From assembly GCF_003605405.2 (NCBI RefSeq), contig NZ_QYTW02000001.1:380367-444366 (forward strand): a stretch of DNA of 64,000 nucleotides. Reading direction: 5' to 3'. Below the pieces are notes generated by a model. That model worked only from the letters and a program-made list of their open reading frames with translations. It was not told the DNA's origin and searched no databases. Position numbers and translations under genes: made by a program. Below are positions 45,148 through 54,159 of the stretch, in pieces. Every line of letters begins with the position of its first letter. The first letter of the stretch is position 1. The DNA comes from Siminovitchia terrae. GTDB taxonomy: Bacteria; Bacillota; Bacilli; Bacillales; Bacillaceae_C.

Positions 45148-45454
45148 CTATTGGATACTCATTGGCTTACTAGCCGTCTCCACATTTTTATCAAGGATTA
45201 TCGGCCTGGAACTCATGGCGGGAAAAGAAATGAACCCGACTTTGCGTCTATACTTCAGTTATGTTCCGATTGCCATTATGACAGCATTGATTATCAATCA
45301 AATGTTAACAACGGCGAACGGCTATCCCTCCGTTTCACTGCCTGTCCTTTTGGGGTGCCTCGCAGCGGCCGTCACCATAAAACTATCAAAAATGTTTCTG
45401 CCCTCAGTCATTATCGGAATTGTCTCTGGATTGTTAATCCGGTATTTTATTTAA
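45140..45454 (+). CDS. azlD: branched-chain amino acid exporter subunit AzlD
   Basis: 104 residues from ATG 45140 (AAGGAGGACGCACC in front). Three to four membrane segments: WILIGLLAVSTFLSRIIGLE, LRLYFSYVPIAIMTALIINQML, LPVLLGCLAAAVTIKLSKMFLPSVIIGIVSGLL. Small partner of AzlC. The 245 bases after it contain an open frame (to 45729) without a proper start that runs into the terminator; I do not call it a gene. Confidence 0.9.
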   Translation: MLNYWILIGLLAVSTFLSRIIGLELMAGKEMNPTLRLYFSYVPIAIMTALIINQMLTTANGYPSVSLPVLLGCLAAAVTIKLSKMFLPSVIIGIVSGLLIRYFI

Positions 45455-45699
45455 AAGGAGCCCTTATCAAGTTTCGAAACGTGAACGCGAATAAAGAAGA
45501 CTTAGACGCTCTAACAAATGATGTAATTGGAGACTCTGAGGATAAAAGCAGGATAGAACTCACGGACTGTGAAATCAGTAAAGAAAGAGAAGTTTTTCAA
45601 AAACACTGTAATTTTACTACCCGCAATTCAATCAATACAACCCAAGCTTGTATTGATGATGGCGAAAAGTCAGCAATGCACAACCTAATCAAAAATTTA

Positions 45700-45729
45700 A
45701 AAAAGGGACCCATGCAGGATCCCTTTTAA
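45700..45729. terminator. bidirectional terminator
   Basis: AAAAGGGA and TCCCTTTT stem around CCCATGCAGGA; it overlaps the last codons of the atoE-like gene on the minus strand. Confidence 0.7.
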
Positions 45730-47060
45730 AAGAATAATAGACCGATAGCGATTGGGAAAAAGCTGTATAATAAAATGATGACACAAAATCCCATAATGTC
45801 GCGAACTTTAAGCCCGGCTATCGCAAGCAATGGCAACGCCCAGAACGGCTGGATCATATTTGTCCACGCATCCCCCCATGCAACGGCCATCGCCGTCTTG
45901 GCTGATTCAACACCTATTTCAATTCCGGCAGGAATCATTATCGGGCCTTGCACGGCCCATTGCCCGCCTCCAGATGGAACGAAAAAGTTCACGATACCAG
46001 CACTGATAAATGTAAATAGCGGATAAGTGAATTCAGTTGAAATGCTGACAAACCAGAGGGACATGCTTTCAGATAATCCTGAAGAAACCATCATCCCCAT
46101 AATCCCCGCGTAGAACGGAAATTGCACGATAATACCGCCAACATTTTTTACTGCATTATTGACGCTTGCTAAAAATCGCCGGGGTGTCCGATGCAGAAGA
46201 ATGCCAAGGAAAAGCATAATAAAGTTGACTATATTTATATTGAGGCCAAAATCATTATTTATGAAGTAATAAACAATAAAGGCAAGTCCCAGTAAGCTGA
46301 TTAAGAGCGAAATAATCTGGCTGTTTTCCAATCTGTCTGACGGGGTAAGGTTTTCAACTGAATCAATTTCTTTATCCTCGAACGAATCGGTCTCCCAATT
46401 CTTCGCTGGAGTCATTTCCAGATGTCCCCTTGACTTCAGCATCATCCAGTTCAATAAGGGCAGCGTAATAACCAAAATAGCAACGATAAACAGGTTAAAG
46501 CCGCTGAACAAAGTCTCTGTTATCGGAATAGTCCCCATCGTTTTTTCCAAAAAGTGATCAGGAGTAGCAATCAGTAAAGGTATCGATCCTGATAACCCCC
46601 CATGCCAAACTAAAAAACCGCTGTACGCACTTGCGACTAATAAACGGTAATCCAAGGAGTTAACCCGTTTGGCAACTTGTATTGCCAGCAAAGCACCAAC
46701 GACAAGGCCGAACCCATAATTAATCAACGAAGCAATTGCCGCAATAAACGTAACCAACATAATTGCTTGCCCAGGCGTGTTGGCAAGGGTACTGATCCTC
46801 ACTAACCCCTTTTTAACGATTGGCGTGTTTGCTAAAACATAGCCTGTCACAACGATCATTGACATCTGCATCGCAAAAGCAAGCAAATCCCAAAAACCAC
46901 TTCCCCAATATTCGACCATTTGAACGGGTGTACTGTCTGTAAAAAGGATGCCCATCAATAAGACGACAAGTGTCAAAATAATGGCGAATAAAAAAGCATC
47001 CGGTAAAAAACGCCGCACCATTCGGTCGAAAAAGTTAGTGAGTGATTTTAAAATTGTCAT
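45726..47060 (-). CDS. short-chain fatty acid transporter (AtoE family)
   Basis: 444 residues from ATG 47060, AAGGAG 3 nt upstream; ATG 47078 or 47075 are alternatives. About 12 membrane segments with AtoE signatures: RRFLPDAFLFAIILTLVV, VVTGYVLANTPIVKKGL, SLINYGFGLVVGALLA, FLVWHGGLSGSIPL, and FVPSGGGQWAVQGPIMIPA. Family members import short-chain fatty acids such as acetoacetate or butyrate. No atoDAB genes are adjacent, so the carrier acts alone here. Confidence 0.88.
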   Translation of the reverse strand: MTILKSLTNFFDRMVRRFLPDAFLFAIILTLVVLLMGILFTDSTPVQMVEYWGSGFWDLLAFAMQMSMIVVTGYVLANTPIVKKGLVRISTLANTPGQAIMLVTFIAAIASLINYGFGLVVGALLAIQVAKRVNSLDYRLLVASAYSGFLVWHGGLSGSIPLLIATPDHFLEKTMGTIPITETLFSGFNLFIVAILVITLPLLNWMMLKSRGHLEMTPAKNWETDSFEDKEIDSVENLTPSDRLENSQIISLLISLLGLAFIVYYFINNDFGLNINIVNFIMLFLGILLHRTPRRFLASVNNAVKNVGGIIVQFPFYAGIMGMMVSSGLSESMSLWFVSISTEFTYPLFTFISAGIVNFFVPSGGGQWAVQGPIMIPAGIEIGVESAKTAMAVAWGDAWTNMIQPFWALPLLAIAGLKVRDIMGFCVIILLYSFFPIAIGLLFF

Positions 47061-47307
47061 CCTCTCCTTTTTCATCACTGTTCTCTACCATATTATTCAG
47101 TACAGACGAACGTTATACGTTTATTGAATAGTAGGATGCAATGGAGGAGCGATATATGAAGAGTAAGCCAACCTAAGTTGGTTCGTAAATGCAGTTCAAA
47201 GATCAACTGTAAAATATGAAGGTTATCATGGACAATACTGATATTCCGCTAAAACAACTATTTGGATGCCCCACTCAGAGAAACTTTATATGACCTTTAT
47301 ATAAAAA
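47061..47307. other. intergenic stretch
   Basis: About 245 bases. An imperfect AACCTAAGTTGG-type short palindrome occurs near 47170; otherwise I see nothing in it. Confidence 0.4.
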
Positions 47308-47351
47308 GAAGAAGCCCAGAAAGTGTTGTATGAATCACTTTCAAGGCTTCT
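47308..47351. terminator. terminator of the htrA-like gene
   Basis: AGAAGCC...GGCTTCT with inner AAAGTG/CACTTT, 4 nt past the stop on the minus strand. Confidence 0.7.
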
Positions 47352-47354
47352 CCT

Positions 47355-48473
47355 CTATCTTTTATTGCTGGCCAGTCTCACAGTAAAGGTCTGTTCTTTT
47401 CCATCACGAAAGACTTTCAATGTTACCTGATCACCAACCGAAAGTTTTGTATATAAAAACTTTCGCAGTTCGCCTTCATCCTTAATTGATTCCCCATTGA
47501 TAGAAACAATGATATCTTGGACTTTGATCCCTGCTTTTGCGATTTCCGAGTTCTCGTCAACTGAAGCGACCATCACACCTTCTCTCACTGTTTCCGGAAT
47601 ATCCTGCAAATAAAAAGGCGGGATTTTATCTAGACCGACGACACTTACTCCCAAATATGGCCTTACAACCTGACCATCTTTAATAATTTGCTTAGCAATG
47701 GTTGTTACCTCATTAATCGGTATGGCGAATCCCAGTCCTTCCACACCACTTTCAGAAATTTTCAGGCTGTTGATCCCAACGAGTTCTCCAGAAGCATTGA
47801 TCAAAGCTCCGCCACTGTTTCCCGGGTTGATTGCGGCATCTGTCTGTATAACATCAAGATCCCAATCTCCCGCTGATGTCGTCACCTCAATCGTCCGATT
47901 GACCGCACTAACGATTCCCTGCGTCACTGTTCTTGAGAGGTCAAGCCCCAGTGGATTTCCGATGGCAATGACCTGATCACCGGCACGCAGCGCATCGGAA
48001 TCACCGATTTTAAGGGGTTCGATATCATAGTTCCCTTTCATTTTAAGTACAGCGATATCAGTTAAAGGGTCTGTTCCAATCAACTCTGCTTCGACCACTT
48101 TTCCATTATATAGAGAAATATCAATCTGCCCAGCACCTTCAATCACATGATTATTTGTTAGTATAAAAGCTTCTTTATCCGTTTTTTTATAAATAACGCC
48201 AGAGCCTGTTCCGGCCGTCACAGCTTCTGAAGGCTGAAATCCGTCACTTTGTTTTTTCTTATTGACTACACCTACAATTGCTTTAGATGACTGCTCAACG
48301 ATGTCAGAAATTGAATTTGAACTTGCCGCTACCTTTTGGACATTGATATTCTCCGCAGTTTCGGATGACGGCTTGGGTTCCGTCTGGCTGGTATCAAAAT
48401 ACTGGACCGAAGCCAAAGTGATGACCGAACCGATAACACCTGCGGTAAGCATTGATAAGAAACGTTTTATCAT
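47355..48473 (-). CDS. HtrA/DegP family membrane-anchored serine protease
   Basis: 372 residues, AAAGGGTG before ATG. N-terminal membrane anchor (residues 5-25), trypsin-like domain with catalytic H109 (LTNNHVIEG), D139 (DPLTDIAVL), S220 (INPGNSGGAL), and one C-terminal PDZ domain (about 270-365, IAKAGIKVQDIIVSINGESI). Degrades or refolds misfolded envelope proteins. Length is closer to B. subtilis YyxA (HtrC) than HtrA. It lies after a two-component operon, and its promoter shares that operon's direct repeats. Confidence 0.9.
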   Translation of the reverse strand: MIKRFLSMLTAGVIGSVITLASVQYFDTSQTEPKPSSETAENINVQKVAASSNSISDIVEQSSKAIVGVVNKKKQSDGFQPSEAVTAGTGSGVIYKKTDKEAFILTNNHVIEGAGQIDISLYNGKVVEAELIGTDPLTDIAVLKMKGNYDIEPLKIGDSDALRAGDQVIAIGNPLGLDLSRTVTQGIVSAVNRTIEVTTSAGDWDLDVIQTDAAINPGNSGGALINASGELVGINSLKISESGVEGLGFAIPINEVTTIAKQIIKDGQVVRPYLGVSVVGLDKIPPFYLQDIPETVREGVMVASVDENSEIAKAGIKVQDIIVSINGESIKDEGELRKFLYTKLSVGDQVTLKVFRDGKEQTFTVRLASNKR

Positions 48474-48527
48474 ATTTTTTTCACCCTTTCATCGTCTGCT
48501 TCTTATATAAAACTATAAGGGATCAGT

Positions 48528-48544
48528 ATGTCAGACAGATGTCA
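48528..48544 (-). promoter_or_regulatory. TGACAT direct repeat in the htrA promoter
   Basis: Two TGACAT copies 11 bp apart (minus strand TGACATCTGTCTGACAT), just upstream of a TATAGT/TATATAA -10 region. Same spacing and heptamer TGACATC as at 50722-50738. Confidence 0.6.
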
Positions 48545-48560
48545 GGTCTTTTTCACCATG

Positions 48561-48592
48561 AAAAAAACTGCCGCACCCTAACGGCAGTTAAT
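48561..48592 (-). terminator. terminator of the sensor kinase gene
   Basis: AACTGCCG-CACCCTAA-CGGCAGTT stem with TTTTTTT on the minus-strand downstream side. Confidence 0.8.
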
Positions 48593-50003
48593 CAGTTTTC
48601 GGCAGGCTGATCCGGAATGTCGTCCCATACGACGTGCTTTCGATCAGGTCTAGATCTCCACTCATTGCCTGAGCCATCATTTTGCTGTAAGGCAATCCAA
48701 GCCCCAGACCGCCGACCTTATATTTTTTCTCATGACCTCGATAAAACCTTTCAAAAATAAGAGACTGCTCCTTCTCAGGTATTCCCGTCCCTGTATCTTG
48801 AATATCAATCATAAGCTCATCCTGCGACTCGGTGATGTTTACCTCAATTTTTCCTGGAAGAGCAATCGCTTGCCTGGCATTATTCAAAAGATTTGTCATG
48901 ATTTGCTGCAGCCGGACAGCATCCACCCGTACACCAGCATCTTCTTGGAGGGGCTTAACTTCAACGGTAAGTCCTTCAACCGCCTGCCCTGCCTCCCACT
49001 GGTAGATGGAATCTTTTACAAGCTCGTTGATTGAATGCTTCTCCTTTGTCAAAGGAACAGCATTAGCCGCAAACGAATTGAAAGCTAGTAAATCTTCTAC
49101 CATCGTTCTCATTTTGGCTGTTTCTTTTAAAGATATCTTCAAAAACTCTCTGGCTTCTTCCCCGCTTACCACTTCATCATCAATAGCCTGTAAAAGGCCG
49201 GTGATAGAAGTGACCGGCGTCTTTAATTCATGAGTGACTCCTGCAAGTAATTCCGTACGAAGGGATTCAAGCTTCTGCAGCTGTTGCGACATTTCTTTAA
49301 AGGAACGGATCAATTCGTCGACTTCCTCTGCCTTTGCATCATTCGGGAGATCAACTTGATAGTTCCCTTTCCGTACCTGTTCAGCAGCTTTTGATACTTT
49401 TTTAATTGGTTTGGATAACTTCCTTGATAAAATATAAACCGCTGCCCAGCCAATAAGAGCCAGACTGACAATCATGATAGTAAGCTGCTGATATTCTTGA
49501 TTTACTTTTGACAGGTTGGCTTCCGTTTCGGTGATCACAACCCAGCCAAGCCGCACAGATTCAAACTCAATCGGCTTTTTTACAACATAAAACGGGACAT
49601 ACCCTTTTTCAGAAAGCTTGATCACTGTTTTCGAGTTATTCAGCAAGGATGAATCAAACTGTTTCAAAGAGCTCTGCTGGCGGTTATTAGCCAGAATTGT
49701 CCCTGCTGGATCAGCAATGTATATAGTAGGATCGCTCTCCATATTCAACAAGCGTCCGCGCTCCGAGAATAAACCGGGAATTTCATTCAACGGAGGGATA
49801 ACCGGTTCCTCGTTGGTCACCAAACGGTTCGCAGTTTCTTCAGCCATAAATTCCAACATATGCAGCCGGTTTTCCAAAGTCTTATGCCGGATCCATAAAG
49901 CCGAAATGACTGCCATAATCACCAACCCGATTAAAATCGTAAGTAAATACCGCGTTGTCCAATACCGCTGCAGCGATATTTTTCTCTTACGTATGCTGGA
50001 CAC
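48588..50003 (-). CDS. sensor histidine kinase
   Basis: 471 residues from GTG 50003, overlapping the regulator's end by 17 nt; an in-frame ATG at 50045 is less likely. Membrane helix 1 (YLLTILIGLVIMAVISALW), about 130-residue external sensor domain, helix 2 (LTIMIVSLALIGWAAVYIL), HAMP (KPIKKVSKAAEQVRKGNYQVDL), H-box LLAGVTHELKTPVTSITGLLQA, N-box QIMTNLLNNARQAI, G-boxes DTGTGIPEKEQSLIFERFYRG and GGLGLGLPYSKMMAQ. Partner of the regulator; by position to htrA, a secretion- or wall-stress sensor is plausible. Confidence 0.88.
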   Translation of the reverse strand: MSSIRKRKISLQRYWTTRYLLTILIGLVIMAVISALWIRHKTLENRLHMLEFMAEETANRLVTNEEPVIPPLNEIPGLFSERGRLLNMESDPTIYIADPAGTILANNRQQSSLKQFDSSLLNNSKTVIKLSEKGYVPFYVVKKPIEFESVRLGWVVITETEANLSKVNQEYQQLTIMIVSLALIGWAAVYILSRKLSKPIKKVSKAAEQVRKGNYQVDLPNDAKAEEVDELIRSFKEMSQQLQKLESLRTELLAGVTHELKTPVTSITGLLQAIDDEVVSGEEAREFLKISLKETAKMRTMVEDLLAFNSFAANAVPLTKEKHSINELVKDSIYQWEAGQAVEGLTVEVKPLQEDAGVRVDAVRLQQIMTNLLNNARQAIALPGKIEVNITESQDELMIDIQDTGTGIPEKEQSLIFERFYRGHEKKYKVGGLGLGLPYSKMMAQAMSGDLDLIESTSYGTTFRISLPKTD

Positions 50004-50667
50004 TGAGTTGATACCCCAATCCCCGGAGTGTCCGGATTTTTCCATCTTTTGAAGGCCAACCCTTCAGAGACTTTCTCAGCCTCTTGATCGACAAATCCAC
50101 TGCACGGTCGCTGCCTTCATAATCCCATCCCCAAATCTTTTCAATGAGCTGATCCCTTGTAAATGTTTGATTCGGATGCTCAGCAAGAAAAAGCAACAGC
50201 GATAAGTCGCGTGGTGTTAAGTGAACCTCTTCACCATTCAATATCACACGATGGCCTTGAAAATCAATTTCTAATCCTCCGTACCGTTTGACAGGATTGT
50301 CGATTTTCTCAGCCCTGCGCAGAACAGCTTTAACTCTTGCGACAACTTCCTCCCCCACAAATGGTTTGGAAATATAATCATCGGCACCTTTATTTAAACC
50401 ATCGAGCCTGTAATTCACTTCTCCGAGAGCCGTTAACATAATAACGGGACAATCACTTTTTCTTCTGATCTCCTGTAAAACTTCCCAGCCGTTCAAGCCC
50501 GGAAGCATGACATCAAGCAATACAAGTGCGGGCTTGACTACTTCAAACTGTTCCAACGCGTCCGTTCCACTTGCAACTGATTCAGTTTGAAAACCCGCTT
50601 TTCTTAAATAAACCTTCAACACTTGGTTGATGGGGTACTCATCTTCGACGATTAAAATTGTTGTCAT
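49987..50667 (-). CDS. OmpR-family response regulator
   Basis: 226 residues from ATG 50667 (AAGGGTGAC upstream). Receiver: VEDEYPINQVLKVYL, phospho-Asp in LVLLDVMLPGLNGW, K in ISKPFVGEE. Winged helix: HLTPRDLSLLLFLAEHPNQTFTRDQLIEKIWGWDYEGSDRAVDLSIKRLRKSL. Its own promoter and that of htrA carry the same TGACAT direct repeats with one-turn spacing, the expected site type for this family. A CssR-like role is suggested by context, but sequence resemblance to CssR is not obvious. Confidence 0.88.
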   Translation of the reverse strand: MTTILIVEDEYPINQVLKVYLRKAGFQTESVASGTDALEQFEVVKPALVLLDVMLPGLNGWEVLQEIRRKSDCPVIMLTALGEVNYRLDGLNKGADDYISKPFVGEEVVARVKAVLRRAEKIDNPVKRYGGLEIDFQGHRVILNGEEVHLTPRDLSLLLFLAEHPNQTFTRDQLIEKIWGWDYEGSDRAVDLSIKRLRKSLKGWPSKDGKIRTLRGLGYQLSVQHT

Positions 50668-50721
50668 GTTCGTCACCCTTTGAGAAAAATGCTGCTACTT
50701 CATTCACTTTATCATGGAAAG

Positions 50722-50738
50722 ATGTCAGTAAGATGTCA
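50722..50738 (-). promoter_or_regulatory. TGACAT direct repeat before the response regulator gene
   Basis: Minus strand TGACATCTTACTGACAT, 11-bp spacing, 55-70 nt before the start codon. Probable autoregulatory site. Confidence 0.6.
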
Positions 50739-50744
50739 AGTTAA

Positions 50745-51045
50745 GAAAAGCGCAAGGCGCACACCCTTAGGCGATAAGTACAAGGCGAATTTTGATGAGG
50801 CAGTTCCTCAGCCACCACAGCAAAGCTGCTAATTTCAATTATATCGTGAAAAGCTTCCTTGAGTATGGCTTCATGCAGCTTTGCGACGATGGAAACATAT
50901 GCTTCCTGAATAAGTATGCCGCAGGAGTACATTCTTCCTAAATAAACTTCGCGTGACTTAATCCTTGCACCGATGGCGGCTGGCTCAAGCGGCGACGTCC
51001 TGTCGCTTCGCCGGCACTAGTACTTCCTGTTCGTCGCAGCTAGAC
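50745..51045. repeat. decayed dispersed-repeat region
   Basis: Begins AAAAGCGCAAGGCGCACACC, then GATAAGTACAAGGCG and GAGGCAGTTCCTCAGCCACCACAG, close to the repeat at 15433. It ends with CGGCTGGCTCAAGCGGCGAC and GTCGCAGCTAGACAT. A minus-strand frame at 50741-50932 arises from it and is not credible as a gene. Confidence 0.5.
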
Positions 51046-51085
51046 ATATTAAATCTTAATTCGAACAAAAGATTTCATTTAATTA

Positions 51086-51216
51086 TCAAATGCGCCTTGG
51101 CGTATTTGCGTCCAGATTTTATTCAGCCGGGGTTTGAACCCCCACTGAATGGAATGCCAATATGCATTCATCTCACCACTTACAGAAGTGAGAGATTTCT
51201 GCTGAATGAAGTTAAA
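51086..51216 (+). repeat. 190-bp structured intergenic repeat, copy R9 (internal deletion)
   Basis: Left hairpin joins directly to the right module: CAGATTTTATTCAGCCGGGG. About 60 bp between the TTTTAT before CGAGC and the TTTAT before TCAGC are gone, as expected from recombination between these short direct repeats. Right end faces the 3' end of the MFS gene (34 nt). Confidence 0.9.
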
Positions 51217-51249
51217 AAAGCTGGCCGGACAATCAAATAAAGAGTCCGA

Positions 51250-52410
51250 TCAGCCTTTCATTTGGGCTGGCTTTTTCCAAGCAAGCGATATGGCAACCCC
51301 AACCAATAAAAAGATTGATGAAAAATAATAAGGATAGTCCAGATCGATATCAAATAGGAAGCCGCCAATAACAGGTCCCAATACGTTGCCGATACTTGTA
51401 AACATTGAGTTCATCCCGCCTACAAAGCCTTGCTCATTGCCGGCGATCTTTGATAAATAAGATGTGACAGCCGGACGAATCAGATCAAAGCCAACAAAGA
51501 TGATAAAAGTGACCAACAGAATGTGATAATACGAATTTACAGTGGTCATTAAAAATACGAGGACTACCGAGAGAATCAGGCAGTAACGGATCAGACCAAT
51601 TTCTCCCAAGTATTTTGTTAACCGGTCAAAAAATATAACCTGGGCGACCGCCCCTACGATGGCCCCACCCGTAATGACAATCGCAATATCCTTTGGAGTA
51701 AAAGCAAATTTGTGATCGACAAATAAAGAAAACAACGACTCGAATGCGGCTAAGCCAAATGATGTGATGAGAATAATCACAAAGGCAAAAAAATACATCG
51801 GTATAAAAATACGTTTGATGCCTGCTTTTTGCCCCGTCCCCACTTCTTCATGGTCCCGTTCCGGTTCCCGAAGCGTAATGATGGATAGAACTGCCGCAAA
51901 TAACGCAAATCCTGCGGCGGTGAAAAACGGGACGCGCGATCCGATTTCAGCTAAAAAGCCCCCCAGGCCAGGCCCGATGATAAACCCCGTTGAAATGGCA
52001 GCTGACATATAGCCAAGCGCTTTTGGACGTGTGTCCATTGTTGTGATATCTGCAATGAATGCTGTTACTGCCGGCATCACAAAAGCTGCGCTGATACCGC
52101 CAAGAAAACGGGAAACAAACAGAACCTCCACTGTTTTACCCAGCCCAAATAATAATTCGGAAAGGCTAAAAATCAGCAGACCGTACACAATCATTTTTTT
52201 CCGCCCGAACTTATCCACCCATCGCCCGGCAATTGGAGATACAAGAAGCTGCATAATAGCAAATGCTGCAACAAGATTTCCAACAACGGAGCCCGATAAG
52301 TTCAATTCGTTCATGATCGTCGGTAATACAGGAATGACCAAACCGATCCCTAAAAAGGCAATAAAGAGATTGCCCAGCAATATGGTTAACGTCATATTAG
52401 ACTTATTCAT
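51250..52410 (-). CDS. MFS multidrug exporter (NorA/Bmr/Blt-like)
   Basis: 386 residues from ATG 52410 (GAGAGG upstream). Twelve membrane segments. DHA1 motifs: GLVIPVLPTIMNEL, motif A GRWVDKFGRKKMIVYGL, motif B RFLGGISAAFVMPAVTAFIAD, motif C GYMSAAISTGFIIGPGLGGFLAEIG. Drug/H+ antiporter of the NorA family; the substrates are unknown. Monocistronic. Confidence 0.87.
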   Translation of the reverse strand: MNKSNMTLTILLGNLFIAFLGIGLVIPVLPTIMNELNLSGSVVGNLVAAFAIMQLLVSPIAGRWVDKFGRKKMIVYGLLIFSLSELLFGLGKTVEVLFVSRFLGGISAAFVMPAVTAFIADITTMDTRPKALGYMSAAISTGFIIGPGLGGFLAEIGSRVPFFTAAGFALFAAVLSIITLREPERDHEEVGTGQKAGIKRIFIPMYFFAFVIILITSFGLAAFESLFSLFVDHKFAFTPKDIAIVITGGAIVGAVAQVIFFDRLTKYLGEIGLIRYCLILSVVLVFLMTTVNSYYHILLVTFIIFVGFDLIRPAVTSYLSKIAGNEQGFVGGMNSMFTSIGNVLGPVIGGFLFDIDLDYPYYFSSIFLLVGVAISLAWKKPAQMKG

Positions 52411-52549
52411 CTCATCCTCTCCTTCTATGTATGGAGATATATGAAACAATATAATCTGTTAACCATATCCAAGTCAATATTTTTAAAAGCCTGCGCAAAA
52501 AATAGGAGCTTCGCACCCGCGAAGCCCTAAATTAGTTTATTGAATATCA

Positions 52550-52743
52550 TCAAATGCGCCTTGGCGTATTTGCGCCCAGATTTTATCGAGCTCCGCTCGA
52601 TAAATTTCCTCTGAAAATCTGTGGCATCCGCCGGAGGCTTTGATTTTATTCAGCCGGGGTTTGAACCCCCACTGAATGGAATACCAATTTGCATTCTTCT
52701 CACCACTTAAAGAAGTGGGAGATTTCTGCTGAATGAAGTTAAA
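52550..52743 (+). repeat. 190-bp structured intergenic repeat, copy R10
   Basis: Full length and close to consensus. The right end GTTAAAC contains, on the minus strand, the TAA stop codon of the flavin monooxygenase gene (52739-52741). Confidence 0.92.
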
Positions 52744-54121
52744 CAGGAGAACCTGCTCTGCGGTATCCCGCCCCCGAATGTTCTTCCGGCAGTCGTGCCT
52801 TTCCTTTCCCAAACAACTTTTCTCGGAAGGTCCCTTCCGTATATTCCTTCTTCAAAACTCTCCGTTTTTGCAATTCAGGAGAAACCAGTTCAACAAAGTC
52901 TTCAAAAGTTCCAGGTGCTTGTGCATAAGCAAGATTGAAACCATCAATATCTGTTTCCTCCACCCATTCTTCCAATGTATCAGCAATTTGTTCTGGGGTT
53001 CCTACAGCAACGGGCCCCATTCCACCTACTCCTACAAAATTCGCTAATTCCCGAACCGTCCATTTTTTATCAGGCCTTGATGCAGTCAACATTTTTAACC
53101 ATGATTTAATAGCGTTAGTTTCAATATATTCTATTTCGTCATCGGGATGATAGCCTGAGAAGTCAAGTCCAGTCCAACCTCCTACTAGTGCCAATGCTCC
53201 GTCGTAGCTGATATATTTTGTCAGCTCTTCATATTTGCTCCAGGCCTCTTCCTCTGTCCGGCCTACAATCGGCGTCATCAAAGCAAATATTTTTACACAT
53301 TGCGGATCTCTGCCTTCCTTTTCAGCTAGCTCCCTCAAATTTTTCACATAAGAAGCAATCGGACCTTTTGCAGGCCCTGAAACAAAAGTGCATTCCGCAT
53401 GCTTTGCTGCAAATTTCCTGCCGATAGGCGATCCGCCTGCTTGGTATAAAACGGGCGTCCTCTGTGGAGACGGTTCACATAAATGGATGCCGGGCACATC
53501 AAAGTATTTTCCGTGATGACTTATTCCGTGTACTTTTTCCGAATCAGTAAAGATCCCCCTTTCTCTGTCCCTTACGACAGCGTATTCTTCCCAGCTTCCT
53601 TCCCATAATTTATAACAGACCTCCATATATTCATCAGCAATGGCATACCGCTCACTATGCTGGAACTTATCTCCAATTTCAATATTTTTTGTTCCGCTTT
53701 CCAAATAGGAAGTGACAATATTCCAAGCAATCCGCCCCTTTGTCAAATGATCCAGTGTCGACATCCTTCGGGCGAACGTATAAGGATGCTCGAATGTCGT
53801 AGAGCAGGTAATGCCGAATCCCAAGTGTTCTGTCGCATGAGCCATTGCCGAAACTAGCATCATTGGGTCGTTAACCGGAACCTGCGTCGCTTCCCTGAGC
53901 GAGGCTGTTTTATCATTCCTATACACATCATAAATGCCGATGACATCCGCAATAAAAATTCCATCAAAACGCCCTTTTTCCAAAGTTTTTGCAAGGTCAA
54001 CCCAATAATCAAGGTCTTTATACCGCTCGGATTGGTCTTCCGGATGTCTCCATAAGCCTGGTGACTGGTGCCCGACGCAATTCATCTCGAAGGCATTCAA
54101 ATAGATTCTTTTTTTTGTCAT
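52739..54121 (-). CDS. LLM-class flavin-dependent monooxygenase (NtaA/SnaA/DszA type)
   Basis: 460 residues from ATG 54121 (AAAGGAG, about 11 nt); an in-frame ATG at 54142 has no site. Bacterial luciferase-like TIM barrel of the nitrilotriacetate/DszA/DmoA group: LNAFEMNCVGHQSPGLWRHP, GRFDGIFIADVIGIYDVY, EHLGFGITCSTTFEHPYTFARRMSTLDHLTKGRIAWNIVTSYL, PVLYQAGGSPIGRKFAAKHAE. Needs FMNH2 from a separate reductase. Several members cleave C-S bonds (dibenzothiophene sulfone, dimethylsulfide) and are induced by sulfur limitation. The C-terminal ...AGSPV and TAA run into repeat R10. Confidence 0.88.
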   Translation of the reverse strand: MTKKRIYLNAFEMNCVGHQSPGLWRHPEDQSERYKDLDYWVDLAKTLEKGRFDGIFIADVIGIYDVYRNDKTASLREATQVPVNDPMMLVSAMAHATEHLGFGITCSTTFEHPYTFARRMSTLDHLTKGRIAWNIVTSYLESGTKNIEIGDKFQHSERYAIADEYMEVCYKLWEGSWEEYAVVRDRERGIFTDSEKVHGISHHGKYFDVPGIHLCEPSPQRTPVLYQAGGSPIGRKFAAKHAECTFVSGPAKGPIASYVKNLRELAEKEGRDPQCVKIFALMTPIVGRTEEEAWSKYEELTKYISYDGALALVGGWTGLDFSGYHPDDEIEYIETNAIKSWLKMLTASRPDKKWTVRELANFVGVGGMGPVAVGTPEQIADTLEEWVEETDIDGFNLAYAQAPGTFEDFVELVSPELQKRRVLKKEYTEGTFREKLFGKGKARLPEEHSGAGYRRAGSPV

Positions 54122-54159
54122 ATCGGGTCGTCTCCTTTGCATTGCATATTAATTTTCCT

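Noticed and set aside
45478-45729. About 80-codon frame between azlD and the AtoE-type gene
   Set aside because: No acceptable start codon at a proper distance from AAAAGGAG, random-looking sequence, and it runs through the bidirectional terminator.
48588-50667. CssRS identity of the two-component system
   Set aside because: Position next to htrA fits, but the regulator sequence as I recall CssR is not similar enough to use the name.
50741-50932. 63-codon minus-strand frame near the response regulator
   Set aside because: It lies in a decayed dispersed repeat and lacks a ribosome site.
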